Shown: positions 1-10,648 of the stretch, piece by piece
How the letters are laid out: every line of letters begins with the position of its first letter
Position numbering within the stretch: the first letter of the stretch is position 1
Source of the DNA: Ustilago trichophora
Taxonomy: Eukaryota; Basidiomycota; Ustilaginomycetes; Ustilaginales; Ustilaginaceae
Direction: 5' to 3'
Assembly (NCBI GenBank): GCA_900323505.1
Contig: OOIN01000007.1
Location: forward strand, 1,178,001 to 1,242,000
DNA: 64,000 nt
Program-made: the position numbers and the translations under genes
The notes under the pieces: model-generated
Databases searched by the model: none
The model's input: the letters and a program-made list of their open reading frames with translations, nothing else
Told to the model about the DNA's origin: nothing

Positions 1-166
1 TGAAAATTGGACAGGCCGTGCGCACTGTTCAGTCGGATCGAGTTCTCCACGCTCTGCCCCTGCTTCCCAAGCCTGCCCCTTCAACACTTGGGTTTCCCAG
101 TCACGCTTTCTCCACCAACCTCCCTCCATCTACCATAAACCGTATCTTGATCATTTTCTAAACAAA

Positions 167-734
167 ATGTCTGTCGAAGCCAAGTTCAACAAGGCCGTCT
201 CCATCGTCGGTTCGCTCCCCAAGGATGGTCCTGTCCAGCCTACTCAGGATGACCAGCTCAAGTTCTACGGCTAGTGAGTTTTGCTCCTTCAATCCAACCC
301 TGTTTTTTTCTCCCCTTCAATAGGAGAAAGCTGACTTTGGTCTTTTTTGGGCACATCAATCTTGCAATTCGGCCGTTAATAGCTACAAGCAGGCCACCAT
401 CGGTGATGTCAACACCAAGAAGCCTGGCATGTTCGACTTGACCGGCAAGTACAAGTGGGAGGCTTGGAACAAGAACCAGGGCATGTCCAAGGAGGCTGCC
501 CAGCAGGCTTACGTTGATGCTCTCCTCGAGATCCTCAAGAAGCACGAGGGTAAGTTCCACCAATCGAGCTCATTTGCGCTAGATTTATGCGAATCATTCC
601 CTAATCCCCGAATGACTAACACCCTACCTTACTCCTTTCTTCATTCCTCTCCTTCATTCTGTTTCAACATCTGCTGCCGACCCACAGACGAGGGAGACTC
701 TGCCCAGCACATCAAGGACATTGAGAGCGCCTAA
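167..734 (+). CDS. ACB1: Acyl-CoA-binding protein (ACBP)
   Basis: Small cytosolic carrier that binds long-chain acyl-CoA esters and delivers them to lipid synthesis and beta-oxidation. Three exons: 167-273, 383-549 and 688-734, with GTGAGT and GTAAGT donors and TAG/CAG acceptors. Spliced, they give 106 residues, the usual single-domain length. The ACBP signature is clear: FYGYYKQATIGD spans the first splice junction, followed by KPGMFDLTGKYKWEAWN and the C-terminal YVDALLEILKKHE helix. The start is the first ATG after a pyrimidine-rich leader (TCTAAACAAAATG). The exon 1/2 junction splits a TAC codon and the 2/3 junction splits a GAC codon; both restore the family sequence exactly. It converges on the PP2A subunit gene downstream. 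Identification is secure. Confidence 0.95.
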
Positions 735-1245
735 ACTCCCTGTCTGTCTCTTCCCTTTGAGATCCAGTTGTAATCCAGTTGATATCTCTCCAGTCCCCTT
801 CGATCGAGGGTTCGACTACGATTGTAGATGACGACGCGCCTTGAATACATTATACCGAGATATGTATGCCATGCGTTCTTTTGCAACCATGCGCTGTGCT
901 GTGCTGTGCTGTGCTGTGAGAGCTAGTGGTAGCGTCAGCAAAAGTTTGTGGATTGTGATTGAATGAAGCGGTTCATGTGTTTGGCGAGATGCTGCTTCTG
1001 AGCACACGCATTTTCTCTGCCTCGCTGTGATCAAGCAGAAAAAAAAAGTCAGCGTAAAATTATGGTCTCAAAAAGGGACACCAAAAATCTCGAAGAGAAT
1101 CAGCTCAACCACACTCCGTTCCATGCTACCCACACACCCACACACCCACACTACCCAATCAAAGACAAGCCGGTTGAAACAAAAGCGAGGTTTTTGGGGA
1201 GATTGCAACAGGCCAAGAAGAACACAACACTACTGTATATGTGGG

Positions 1246-1293
<48 letters not shown>

Positions 1294-1344
1294 CACAAAC
1301 ACAACCTTTCCTTCTTTACTGTCGAGACTGAAAAGAAAGAAAAT
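735..1344. other. Convergent 3' intergenic region with microsatellites
   Basis: Lies between the stop codons of the ACBP gene (+) and the PP2A subunit gene (-), so it should hold both 3' UTRs and polyadenylation sites. A GTGCT pentanucleotide repeat sits near 893-917 and a long GA dinucleotide tract near 1250-1289. Short open frames here are driven by the GA tract and resemble nothing I know. Confidence 0.6.
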
Positions 1345-3240
1345 TTATGCTGTCTGGTTGGCCGAGTCCAAAGCCTTCTGTGCAAAGAAGCGTACATCAG
1401 CGTCCGAATCCTCCTTGAGCTTTTCGAGTGCCGGTGTGATTTTGGCCTTGATCACTTCTTTACCCTCTGGCGTCTTGATCAGGACGCTCGAAAGCACTTC
1501 GAACGCCTTGGCCACGTTGAAGCGGATGTTGGGGATAGGATCCGAGACCATGGGCAGCACAGTTTCTAGAACGTCGCCCGTAATGGCAGGAGTGTCGAGA
1601 GAAGGTGCCATGGTAGTAATGGCGAAAATCGTCGTCATGCGATAGAGGTAGTTGGGGTGGGTACCCATTTGAAGCACCTTGGGGATGATGGTCTGTCTCG
1701 CCCATTCGACGCCAAATACGTCGGTGAGCTTTTTCAGATTGACAGTGGCCGCTTCTCGAATGCTGAATACCGTATCACCAAGCCACGACATGCAGAGGTT
1801 GCTAAGCTGCTCATCAAAGAACTGCACACCAAGCTGGTTGGCAAGCAAAGGGATGTACTCGATGATGGCCTGTCGAACACGCCACTGCTTGTCCTCGGCC
1901 AACTCGACAATGGCGGGCAGCAACGACTGCGAGAGAAGGTCGATCCCAATCACCTCGTTGACCTGCTCCAACTTGGAGATGATGTTGAGACGCACATCGG
2001 GGAACTCGTCCTTGAGCAACTGGAGGAACAATGGCAAGAGATGTTCAATGGTAGCCTCCTTTCCGAGGAGCGGTGCCAGACCCGAGATCTGCATGCCGAG
2101 CGCAGCGCGCACATGCTGCGAATTATCGCCGGCAAGATCACGAACGCAGGGCATGAGCCGCGCCAAGATAATGTCCTGGTCGACGAGCTTGGCAAAGCCA
2201 GGGATCTGACCAGCACCGGCGGTTCGCACCTCGGCCTCGTTGTCCTTGAGAAGGTGGACGAAAGCCATGACGAGCTCATCGCGCACCACATCCTCACCAA
2301 CGGCGGAGGCGAGCTTGACAAAGTGATCCGCCACCATGTATCGTACCCTCCAGCTCTTATCTTGGACGGCGCTGCGGATGGAAGGGAGAAGGTAGTTCTT
2401 GGACTCGTCGTGGCTGAGCGATTCTGCGATGGCGATCAAGTCCTGGACGGTTAGCAAACGAACCGAATCCTGGTCGTCGGAGGAAAGCTTGCGGTAGAGA
2501 GGGATGATGTCCGAGACTACCAGCTCCTTGGAGAGGTTCTTGGCAAAAGGACCGAGATCGCGGGCGGCGGCTCGTCGGACCATGGGGGTATCGTCGTTGC
2601 AGAGGGCGGTGAACATCTTGCGAAGCTCTTCTTGTGTAGCTGGCTTGGCCTTGGGGTAGACTGCAGAGAAAAGGGAGGTAGAGCTGGTTCGAGATGTGAA
2701 CCAGTCGCCGCCCGAGAGTCGCTTCAAGAGAGGGATGTAGTGCTCTTCGATCTGTGCTTCGGAAAGGACTTCGGCAATCTTGACGATCGACTCGGCTGCC
2801 TAGAAAGCCGCAAAGTTGAAGCGACACCGTATCGAGGAAATGTGTTAGCAGATGGGGCAAGACAGAAAGCTGATCAGATGGCCGTTGATTGGTTGTAAAT
2901 CTGGACAAAATTGGGCACCACTTACCTTCTCACGAACCACGCTCTCCTCAACAGCAGCCAGGTTCTCGAGAGGACCGAGCAAGAGGTGTGCATATGAAGG
3001 ACCACCCAAATATTCAACAAAGCCTGACCCAAGCTCTTGTGCGAGAGCGAGCAGAACCTCATCTTCATCGTCGAGGGAATCCTGGAGGAATGGGATGAGC
3101 TCGTCACGAGCGCGCTCAGGACCGAGTGCGAGTGCGATGGTGGAGATGCGGTGAATGGCGTTGAGACGGAGGGTGACATCGTCCGACTTGAGCTCATCGA
3201 TCAAGATGGCGATGGGGAATAGCTGCTCGTCGGCTTCCAT
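1345..3240 (-). CDS. TPD3: PP2A scaffold (PR65/A) regulatory subunit
   Basis: Scaffold subunit of protein phosphatase 2A, joining the catalytic C subunit to variable B subunits. Two exons on the minus strand: 3240-2926 and 2799-1345, with a phase-0 intron (GTAAGT...CTAG, 2925-2800). The spliced product is 589 residues, the same length as animal and fungal PR65. The whole protein is a run of HEAT repeats with the typical pattern, such as [20 protein letters not shown] near the N-terminus, [18 protein letters not shown], and [20 protein letters not shown] further on. The start [20 protein letters not shown] matches the conserved A-subunit N-terminus, which fixes the ATG at 3240. Nothing looks broken. 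Confident family call. Confidence 0.96.
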
Positions 3241-4262
3241 GGTGGCGCAGTATGTGTGTGGGGTGATGATTCGTGTGATGCTAAAGGCTGATGACGCGTC
3301 TTATGCTGCTCGACTGCGGATAGTGATGGACAAGACGATTCCTATGCGAACCACAGCAAGACGCTAGCCGCAGGGTGTGGGCAGAAGTGGACAAGATGAA
3401 TGCTGAATGCGAGAATCGAAGACCGATAAGAGGACGTATAGAAAAGTAGCGATCGCGACGCGCGTCCAGGATGCAATGCGAGTGCAAATGCGGATGTGAC
3501 CAAAAAAACGTTTGGATGAAGCAGAAGCAGAAGTGGTGAATGCAACGTGCAAAGTGGTAATTTAGAGGATGATGGTGAACAGAGAAGTGTGACACTGGAG
3601 TGGAAGAAGGGGTGGAGATTGGTTGACGCGATGTGAGCGCCAGAGTGTGTCTGTGTGTGCGTGATTGTGTGTGATCTGCGCTTCAAAAGGCACAGCAGCC
3701 AAATCGGACACACAACAACGGACAGCAAAGAAAGAAAGAGGCGCAACTTAGCGTAGCATTTCTCTCGCTTTGCTCTTTGCTCTTTGCTCTGCTCGAATAC
3801 AGTAGGCCACACGCACAGCCGCGTTCACTAGCCAGCCAGCCATAACACACCAAAGCCCGTCCGTGCGTCCATCTTGTCCAATCTCTGAAATTGGAAGAAT
3901 CAAATACAAAACTGTTGCGCAAAACTCAAGTCTGCTCAAGTCAAATTTGTATTGAAGTAATTGATCGTCTTTCAAATTGATCGACTCGAAAACTTGTTTC
4001 TACGCGTCTCGACAGCAGCCAACTTCCTTGCTTGAGTGACAGCGGCTGGTAACTTGACAGGTGTCCCTCAACCCTGCGAGAACAACACACGCACACACAC
4101 ACACACACAGCGTACACAGGAGCATTTTGTCGTTCATGTCGACATCACGCTTCTGAAAGAAAAACACATGGGGGTTGCACAACTGGCGTGCTGATCCTTT
4201 TGATTGCTATGGCTATGCGTATGTGTGGAGGAGGCTGGCCTGCTGTTAAGCAGGACCCTTGA
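3241..4262. other. Intergenic region upstream of the PP2A subunit gene
   Basis: About 1 kb between two minus-strand genes. It should contain the promoter of the PP2A subunit gene (next to 3240) and the 3' UTR of the Ada3 gene (next to 4263). GT-rich stretches occur near 3643-3675 and an ACACAC run near 4087-4110. I see no gene in it. Confidence 0.6.
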
Positions 4263-6953
4263 TCACTCGACATCTTCCAGATGCAAATCGGCATAGACGC
4301 TCTCGGTTGGCGTCTGCCAAGCGTGCTTGGCTTCGTCGAACAGCTCCTTGAAGGCGTATTGGAGCTTCTGACGTCGATCCATGGCACTGACCAGAGTTTC
4401 GGGCAGCTGCGGACGAACAGGTCCGTTGTATGCCATTCCTCCAGGTTGTGGAGTACCGCTGGCAGATTGGACGCCATTGGCCACTTGCGACAATGGATCT
4501 TCGTAATGACTGTGTCCGCCCTTCTTGCGCTTGCTCAGACTGGCTTTAATCTGACGCAGTCGCTTGGTCCATCCAGCCTCAATCTCCTTTTCCACCGAGT
4601 TGAGGCAGTTGAGATAGTCTTGGTAGGCCATTCGATCTTTGGCAATCCCAAAGAGCCGATCTTTACGCATCTCGTTGACTTTCTGCTGACGCGCCAGCTC
4701 GCGCTGTACCATCCTCAGCGTCGTCGAAATCTCATCGTCGGCGCGAGAGGACCAGTCCAGAGTTTCTTCGGCTCCCATCACTTCGAGCGCCTTGAGCTCC
4801 TTGGCAATGCGCTCTTCAAAGCTAGCCATGTCCTGATCCTGCATAAGCCCGTCGCAATCCAGATCGGGTTCACCGTCCGCATCATCGTCATCGCCCTCGT
4901 CGTCGTCGCCTGGTCTGGGATAGCCTTGGAGATGCGCAAGAAACGTGGGCGGAAGTGCCGATCGAGAATCGCTCACAACGCCGCTTGCTGTCACATTCGG
5001 ATCGTCTTCTTCCGTGTCCTTCTGTGAAGGTAGCAATGAGGCTACTAGACGTTCGGCCAGTGGTCCACTGCGTGCATCCACCACCGCTGGCGATTCCAGT
5101 CCCAGATGCTGGTCCGACATCTGCTTGACACGGAAGCGCGGAGGTGGAGGGATCTCGAGCTCTGCACGTGCAGCATGCTTGCTATCCTCAGCCGCACCAT
5201 TCCTAGCGGCCGTGAGGGCACTGAGATCCAATGGAAGACCTCCTCCGGCACCGAGACTGATCGATGGCGAGCGTGAAAGAGCCGACAGGGGATTGCCGTA
5301 CGCATCTACGGCACCGCTTGCCAATAGAGCATCCTCCTCGTCCCACACTTCCCGGTAGTGACGACCAAGCGCAGGCATCTGGAAGGGCTCGTGATCATCC
5401 GACTTGTGTGACAGCCACGCCAAGTCGTCCTCAGTCAGTGTCTTGAAAAAGGCGTCGGCGTAGTTGTAGAATGTGTTGATGGGCGTCTGTTGCAAATCCC
5501 TGCCTCCTCTCCTGCCAGTGGTAGCCTCCTTTACCATGCTCTGACCAGGAGCAGAACCGCCTGGTGTGCCTGGACCGACGCTTTCGCGCTCGAGCAAGCG
5601 GTCACGCTCCCGCTCCTTCTCCTTCCAGTCCTTGTCGGCAAAGTTCTCCATGACTTGACCTGGCTTTGTTGGATAGGCTCGAGGCTTGCGCGACTTCTCC
5701 AGCACTGGCATAAAGGTGGTGGGTGTGCGAGCAGGCAGCTCCCAGCCAGGTGCCGGGTGGTAGATGATTGGAGGCACGATCGCCATGGTGGATTGAGCTA
5801 AGGGAGTGGAGGGCAATGGAGAGGGAGAGGGCAAGACGCTGTTACGCCTGGTTGAGACCTGGGTCGTGTCTGAGGCCTTTCTAGGAAAGCCAGGCGGTGT
5901 CTGAGCTGCTGCGCTGCCGGTGCCAGTGTTGGCTTTGAGGCGCATTCCGATGGAAGGAATCTTGGGAGTGGCGTTGCCGCCAGATGAAGTGCCAACTTCA
6001 GAGCCCCTACGAGAAGCCGAGGCACCTGCTGCTGTGGCCGCCGCTGCTGACCTCGCCGCAGCAGTTGATGCGGATGAGCCGACATGTTTGGAAGTGGCGC
6101 CTCTGGCAGAGTTTGCTGCGCCGAGCAGTGCACCGGCTTCGAACTCGGAGCCAGACTCGTCGTCGTGTGAGTCGGCATCGACATCCTTTCGTTTGCGCTT
6201 CTTGTTCTTGGCGTAGGTCCGTCCTGGCCGATTTGGCATGGAGTCTTCCTCGAGGTCCCATTCAGGGTCAGTGGATGCGATGCTCTCATCATCGCCACCG
6301 ATGTCCAGGCTATGTCCTCGTCCTAGCTTGCCTCGAGGATTGGCCTTTCCTCCAGCCCCTCCTAGCTTGTCGGGTGACCTAACTTCCGAGTAGAGGGAAG
6401 AGCTTGCGGGTGCGCTGTCATTGTCCCTCTCACGCTTGACCTTGACCTTATTCTTGGATGCAAGAGAGCCAGTTGCAACGCCACTGGACGAGCCGTTGAG
6501 GTTGGAGCTAGAGGCAAAAGGAGCAGGTGACGCAAAGGATCGTTCACGTGCCTTGTGATGTTTTGAAAGAGAAGATGAGGACAAATTGGGGGGCGTCTGC
6601 CTGGGCGAGTCCGAGTAGAGGTTGGGCGAGGCACTGGAAAGGCCAGGCGGGCTAAAGGTGTCATTGGGTGCCGAGAAGAAGATGGGTCTGAGCTGGTCAA
6701 CTGAGCGGGATTCGAGTCGTGAGAGGCGGGCGGCAGACTCTGTCTTTATTCTGCCAAGGTGCTTTGCAAGCGCAGAGAGCTCGTCGAGGGAAGGTATTGG
6801 GTCATTGGGCGAGATATTGGAAAGCTGGGTAGGGAGAAATTGTCGGTAGAAAGGAGCACTGCTGCTAGTACGGGATGCAGAATGAAAGCTGGAAGAGGTG
6901 CTGGTATCACGCGAGGCTCTGGAAAGCGCAGGGTTGGAGTCCTTGCCTCCCAT
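4263..6953 (-). CDS. NGG1: SAGA/ADA complex subunit Ada3/Ngg1
   Basis: Subunit of the histone acetyltransferase module (Gcn5-Ada2-Ada3) of SAGA and ADA, acting in nuclear transcription. A single open frame of 896 residues starts at the ATG at 6953. The N-terminal two thirds is mostly low complexity (Ser/Ala/Pro-rich, with basic patches such as KNKKRKRKDV). A conserved block around residues 497-520 contains FFKTLTEDDLAWLSHKSDD. The C-terminal Ada3 domain, roughly residues 725-812, carries RMVQRELARQQKVNEMRKDR and a long charged helix ending in KRLRQIKASLSKRKK. These two blocks are the family's diagnostic parts. Yeast Ngg1 is about 700 residues; the extra length here is the disordered region. 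It is divergent from the OSBP-type gene across a 1.6-kb spacer. Confidence 0.9.
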   Translation of the reverse strand: MGGKDSNPALSRASRDTSTSSSFHSASRTSSSAPFYRQFLPTQLSNISPNDPIPSLDELSALAKHLGRIKTESAARLSRLESRSVDQLRPIFFSAPNDTFSPPGLSSASPNLYSDSPRQTPPNLSSSSLSKHHKARERSFASPAPFASSSNLNGSSSGVATGSLASKNKVKVKRERDNDSAPASSSLYSEVRSPDKLGGAGGKANPRGKLGRGHSLDIGGDDESIASTDPEWDLEEDSMPNRPGRTYAKNKKRKRKDVDADSHDDESGSEFEAGALLGAANSARGATSKHVGSSASTAAARSAAAATAAGASASRRGSEVGTSSGGNATPKIPSIGMRLKANTGTGSAAAQTPPGFPRKASDTTQVSTRRNSVLPSPSPLPSTPLAQSTMAIVPPIIYHPAPGWELPARTPTTFMPVLEKSRKPRAYPTKPGQVMENFADKDWKEKERERDRLLERESVGPGTPGGSAPGQSMVKEATTGRRGGRDLQQTPINTFYNYADAFFKTLTEDDLAWLSHKSDDHEPFQMPALGRHYREVWDEEDALLASGAVDAYGNPLSALSRSPSISLGAGGGLPLDLSALTAARNGAAEDSKHAARAELEIPPPPRFRVKQMSDQHLGLESPAVVDARSGPLAERLVASLLPSQKDTEEDDPNVTASGVVSDSRSALPPTFLAHLQGYPRPGDDDEGDDDDADGEPDLDCDGLMQDQDMASFEERIAKELKALEVMGAEETLDWSSRADDEISTTLRMVQRELARQQKVNEMRKDRLFGIAKDRMAYQDYLNCLNSVEKEIEAGWTKRLRQIKASLSKRKKGGHSHYEDPLSQVANGVQSASGTPQPGGMAYNGPVRPQLPETLVSAMDRRQKLQYAFKELFDEAKHAWQTPTESVYADLHLEDVE

Positions 6954-8544
6954 GATGGAAGATCACCACTGAGCGCCCTGTGCGTCTCAGAAGACAAGGT
7001 AGTTGCGGCGGGAGAGGGGAGGGGGCCTGTCGAATGCACGATCCGGTTTCCAGCTGTGCTATCGTGTGGCAAGCAACCAGCGCGTGGTAAGTTGAATGCG
7101 CCGGTGCTTTGGCGCGAATGAAGGCAGGCCGGGAGGGCAGAATCGCGAAGCGTAGGCGGTCTAGTGTCGAGGAAGAGCTAGAGTATGACGAGCAAGAATC
7201 GGGCCGGAAGAGAGAGAAAAAGAGAGAGAGTATGTGCGTATGTGCGTGAAAGCCTACCAAAGGGGTATCGAGGGGAGAAGTTGTGATGCTGGTCACACGA
7301 GATGAAACGGCTCGCGTCCAAACAAGGGTCCGAATTTAACACTGCGGACCTGGATATGGTCGATATATGGTCGGCTTCAGCAGTCAATCTGGCGCAACAG
7401 AGTCCGTGGTTGAATTGCAGCCCAGTGACAATGTGTATGTGCGCAAGGCTGACGCTGATGGATGTTGCCGAGATGACCTTTGGCCAAAAGAGAGATGGTG
7501 GTAAATACAGAATCGACAACTGCAAAGTGACAGCTGAACGACGTGACGCGGATAGCCGATGCAACAGACTCCGATTTCCATGTGTTTTTTTCGGACACGA
7601 GTCGGCCGAATGAATTGTGAACTAACATTCCAGTATTACTGTAGTTATTCTTTCGCCTCACAGGCACGTTCCAAGTTACGCGCTGTAGTGCTTGGGCTGT
7701 GCTCAGAACGTGTCGGATGGATGCGTGGGCTCAGCGTGCATGCTCAATTGCCAGTTGGAGATGAGCCGATGATGTGCCGTGACAGCAGCAATCAATAGCA
7801 GCAGCAGCATCAAACCACTCTACGATGCAGTACAGTACAGTACAGTACTGTACAGTACAGTACTTATGCAACCAGCCCCCGCGCCCCTTTTTGTTTCTCG
7901 TCTCTCTGCTCTGTCTCTCTGTCTCCCTTGCCCCGCTTTGCTCCACTTTTGCAAAGCGAGGCGAAGTGATGCGGCCAAGAATATCACAATTCAGCCTTTT
8001 TTTCGGTTTTCAGCAGAGTGCGATACACCGCTGCTGGTCCGTGAGTTGAGCTGCCGAGCGAATGTGAGCGATTGAGTTGAGTTTGGATGCCAAAAACGTC
8101 ACATCACATAGACACACTCTCTCTGATGCATGCGCGAACGCCCGAAATGTTGACTTTGGCCAAACCGCTCTCTTGCATTCACACCTGACATGTGTGTGTG
8201 TGTCTCTCTCTCTCTCTCTCTCTCTTTCTCTGTCCTCGTCATCCACAACCACCAGACACATTCGCTCACTGCCACCGTCCTGTCCTTTGATCTTCTTGCT
8301 CCTTGCTTGCTTGCAGATTCTCGATATCCTCACAACTCCAGCTCAACAGGATCTCTCACAAGCTGGCACAAGACATCTCCCGATCCTCGTACACGCTGGT
8401 GACCACCCTTACCCCCCAACCGTCTTCTTTTCATCACAAGACAAGACATTCACCCTTAGTCTCTAGATATCAGTCTGCGGAAACGCGAATAGCCACACCC
8501 TCGGTCCATCACTAGCGAGACTTTACATATCCTCTTTGCCCAAC
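6954..8544. promoter_or_regulatory. Divergent promoter region, Ada3 / OSBP-type gene
   Basis: Head-to-head spacer of 1.6 kb that must hold both promoters. It contains a TACAG/TACTG repeat with a palindromic core (7829-7864, listed separately) and a TG-then-TC microsatellite at about 8190-8226. The last 300 bp before the OSBP-type start are pyrimidine-rich and look like a 5' leader. The many short frames show no family similarity. Confidence 0.6.
7829..7864. repeat. TACAG/TACTG repeat with palindrome
   Basis: Tandem TACAG pentamers flip to TACTG in the middle and give the perfect 14-bp palindrome GTACTGTACAGTAC at 7845-7858. It lies in the Ada3/OSBP divergent promoter. The same core recurs at four other places in the window. 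Confidence 0.85.
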
Positions 8545-10335
8545 ATGTCGGCAGCTACAGATGCACCCGTGGCCACCACCGACAAGGATGCCACCGCAGA
8601 GGAGCTCGCTGCTCCACCAGAGGCCGTCCAAATGACCGACGAGGAAGAGATGGGTGCCGCTTCCGACAAGGATCAGAGCGACTCGGGAAAGCTCAAGACC
8701 CTCATGGGCATTCTCAAGCGCATGGTCGGTGTCAAGGACATTGCTGCAATCCGAATCTCTCTACCCGCCAACCTCCTAGAGCCCGTCCCCAACCTCGAAT
8801 ACTGGAACTACCTCGACCGTGGTGATTTATTCACACTTGTTGGCGACCTCGACGACCCGCTCGACCGCATGCTCGCCGTCCTCCGCTTCACCTTCACCAA
8901 AGAGCTTAAGTACGTCAAGGGCAAGGTTTGCAAGCCTTACAACTCGATTCTTGGAGAGCACTTCCGCTGTCACTGGGATGTCGAGCCCGTCAAATTCACC
9001 GACTCACACATCATTCCTGTTCAGAGCTTGTCCACTGAAAGCCCTGAGCCACTCCCGCTGGCCTCTACTCTGGCCCAGACACCGACAATGCCAGCCAAGA
9101 AGGGCAGCGCACCTCCTTCCCCGCTCGTTCAACCTCAGGACAAGTCGCGACCCGGCTCAATTCGAGGCGTCAGCTTGGAAAGCACCAACTCAACTAGCTC
9201 CAAAAAGGGTCTCTCCAAGCTGCTAGGTCGCAAAAAGGGTAGCAACAACAGCTCCTCTGAGCCTCAGCCGTCGGTTGCATCCTCCTCCACCACCGCCCTC
9301 GATGCAGGCGAGGAGCACGACACCGTCTCGGCCTCTGGTTCCAGCACCCAGCGTCCCGGCAAGCGACGATTGTGCTTCATTACTGAGCAGGTTAGCCACC
9401 ATCCACCCATCTCTTCCTTCTTCTGCGAGGCCAAAGATGCTGGCGTGCAGCTCTTTGGTGTCGACCAGCTCGGTGCCAAGTTCACCGGTACCAGCGTCAA
9501 GGTCTTCCCCGGAGAGCAGAACCAGGGTATCTTCCTCCGTCTCACCGAGAATGCCAAATGCGGTGCCGTAGGTGAAGAGTACCAGATCACCCATCCTACC
9601 GCCTCCATCAACGGTCTCTTGCGCGGCAGTCTTTGGGTTGCCATCTGCGACAATCTCTACGTGACATGTCGCGGCGGCAAGCGCGACAAGGGCGAAGGCG
9701 ATGATGGAACCCGATTGCGCGCCATTGTCGAGTACAAGGACGAGAGCTGGATTACCAAGGCCAAGTACGCTCTAGAGGGTGCCATCTACGCCTATGGCCC
9801 CAACGACGACCCTGAAGAATACACAAATGTAAAGCAGATCCCGACGGATAAGGTGCTGGCCACATTCGAAGGCTGCTGGAAGGGCAAGATCACCTACAAG
9901 AAGAAGGGAGACAAGGAGTCGAGACTGCTGCTCAATGTCAACGATGTGGACCCCATCGCCAAGTCGGTTAGGCCGTTGGCGGCGCAGGATGAGATGGAGA
10001 GTCGTAGAATCTGGGAGCCTGTTACCAACGCCATCTTGGCCAAAAAGTATAGCGAGGCGACAAAGAACAAGCAGGACATTGAGCAGAAGCAGAGGAATAC
10101 CGCCGCCGAGCGCAAGCGCAAGGGTGAGACGTTCGTTCCGCGATTCTTCGATGCTGATATTTCTGATGGTCGTCCCCGACTGACAGAGGAAGGAAGGAAG
10201 GCGTTGGATGGCGAACACAACCTCGTAGGCTACGATGCTTTGGCGGACGACAAACAGGCTCCTGCTACCGCTGCTGCGAATAGGGACGATGAAATCGATG
10301 ATGACGAGGACGAATTTCAGGATGCAGAGAACTAA
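8545..10335 (+). CDS. Oxysterol-binding protein-related lipid transfer protein
   Basis: Lipid transfer protein of the OSBP/Osh family, which exchanges sterols or phosphatidylserine for PI4P at membrane contact sites. The frame is uninterrupted, 596 residues, from the first ATG (8545). No PH or ankyrin domain is visible, so it is a short ORD-only type like yeast Osh4-7. The lipid-binding domain begins near residue 55 and includes LDRMLAVLRFTFTKELKYVK, KPYNSILGEHFRCHWD and the family signature EQVSHHPPISSF at about residue 281. The C-terminal part has SRRIWEPVTNAI and FVPRFFDADISD. A Ser/Pro-rich insert of about 100 residues (about 170-275) separates the lid region from the signature. The choice between Osh4-like and Osh6/7-like cannot be made by eye, so I leave the symbol blank. 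Confidence 0.92.
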   Translation: MSAATDAPVATTDKDATAEELAAPPEAVQMTDEEEMGAASDKDQSDSGKLKTLMGILKRMVGVKDIAAIRISLPANLLEPVPNLEYWNYLDRGDLFTLVGDLDDPLDRMLAVLRFTFTKELKYVKGKVCKPYNSILGEHFRCHWDVEPVKFTDSHIIPVQSLSTESPEPLPLASTLAQTPTMPAKKGSAPPSPLVQPQDKSRPGSIRGVSLESTNSTSSKKGLSKLLGRKKGSNNSSSEPQPSVASSSTTALDAGEEHDTVSASGSSTQRPGKRRLCFITEQVSHHPPISSFFCEAKDAGVQLFGVDQLGAKFTGTSVKVFPGEQNQGIFLRLTENAKCGAVGEEYQITHPTASINGLLRGSLWVAICDNLYVTCRGGKRDKGEGDDGTRLRAIVEYKDESWITKAKYALEGAIYAYGPNDDPEEYTNVKQIPTDKVLATFEGCWKGKITYKKKGDKESRLLLNVNDVDPIAKSVRPLAAQDEMESRRIWEPVTNAILAKKYSEATKNKQDIEQKQRNTAAERKRKGETFVPRFFDADISDGRPRLTEEGRKALDGEHNLVGYDALADDKQAPATAAANRDDEIDDDEDEFQDAEN

Positions 10336-10648
10336 AGCCTCCGGACTCGCACCCTCTTTCCCCAAATACCAGCTTCTTACAATTCGTCCTTCACAAACTT
10401 GCTGCACTAGACAGTCTTTCTCTCTCGCGCGCGCGCTTGCTCTTACACTCTTCCAAGTACACCTTGCCCAGCGGGATATCTCTCATGTGGACCCTGTTTG
10501 ACCAGTCATAACATGCTCCTTTTTTCAGATTTGACTCAAAATCGTCGGAAAGAATTCGTGCACAGTCATCAACATGGAAGGGCTGAGATGAATCCTGCCA
10601 GACTTGTTACTAAATGTTTCACCAAGTGCTTAGTGGATTCCGAAGGAA
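10336..10648. other. Convergent 3' intergenic region
   Basis: Spacer of 313 bp between the OSBP-type stop codon and the Pop3 stop codon, presumably two 3' UTRs. A CG-alternating tract (CGCGCGCG) lies near 10425-10435. No gene is seen. Confidence 0.6.

Noticed and set aside
790..830. tRNA-like B box (GGGTTCGACTAC) after the ACBP gene
   Set aside because: No matching A box or acceptor-stem pairing at the right distance. I found no convincing tRNA anywhere in the window.
1250..1289. GA tract as a functional GAGA-type element
   Set aside because: It lies between two convergent genes, where no promoter is expected. Similar GA/CT runs are scattered in many spacers (12439, 47655, 62561) as ordinary microsatellites.
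1657..2454. 265-codon plus-strand frame over the PP2A subunit exon
   Set aside because: Antisense shadow of a confidently identified HEAT-repeat protein.
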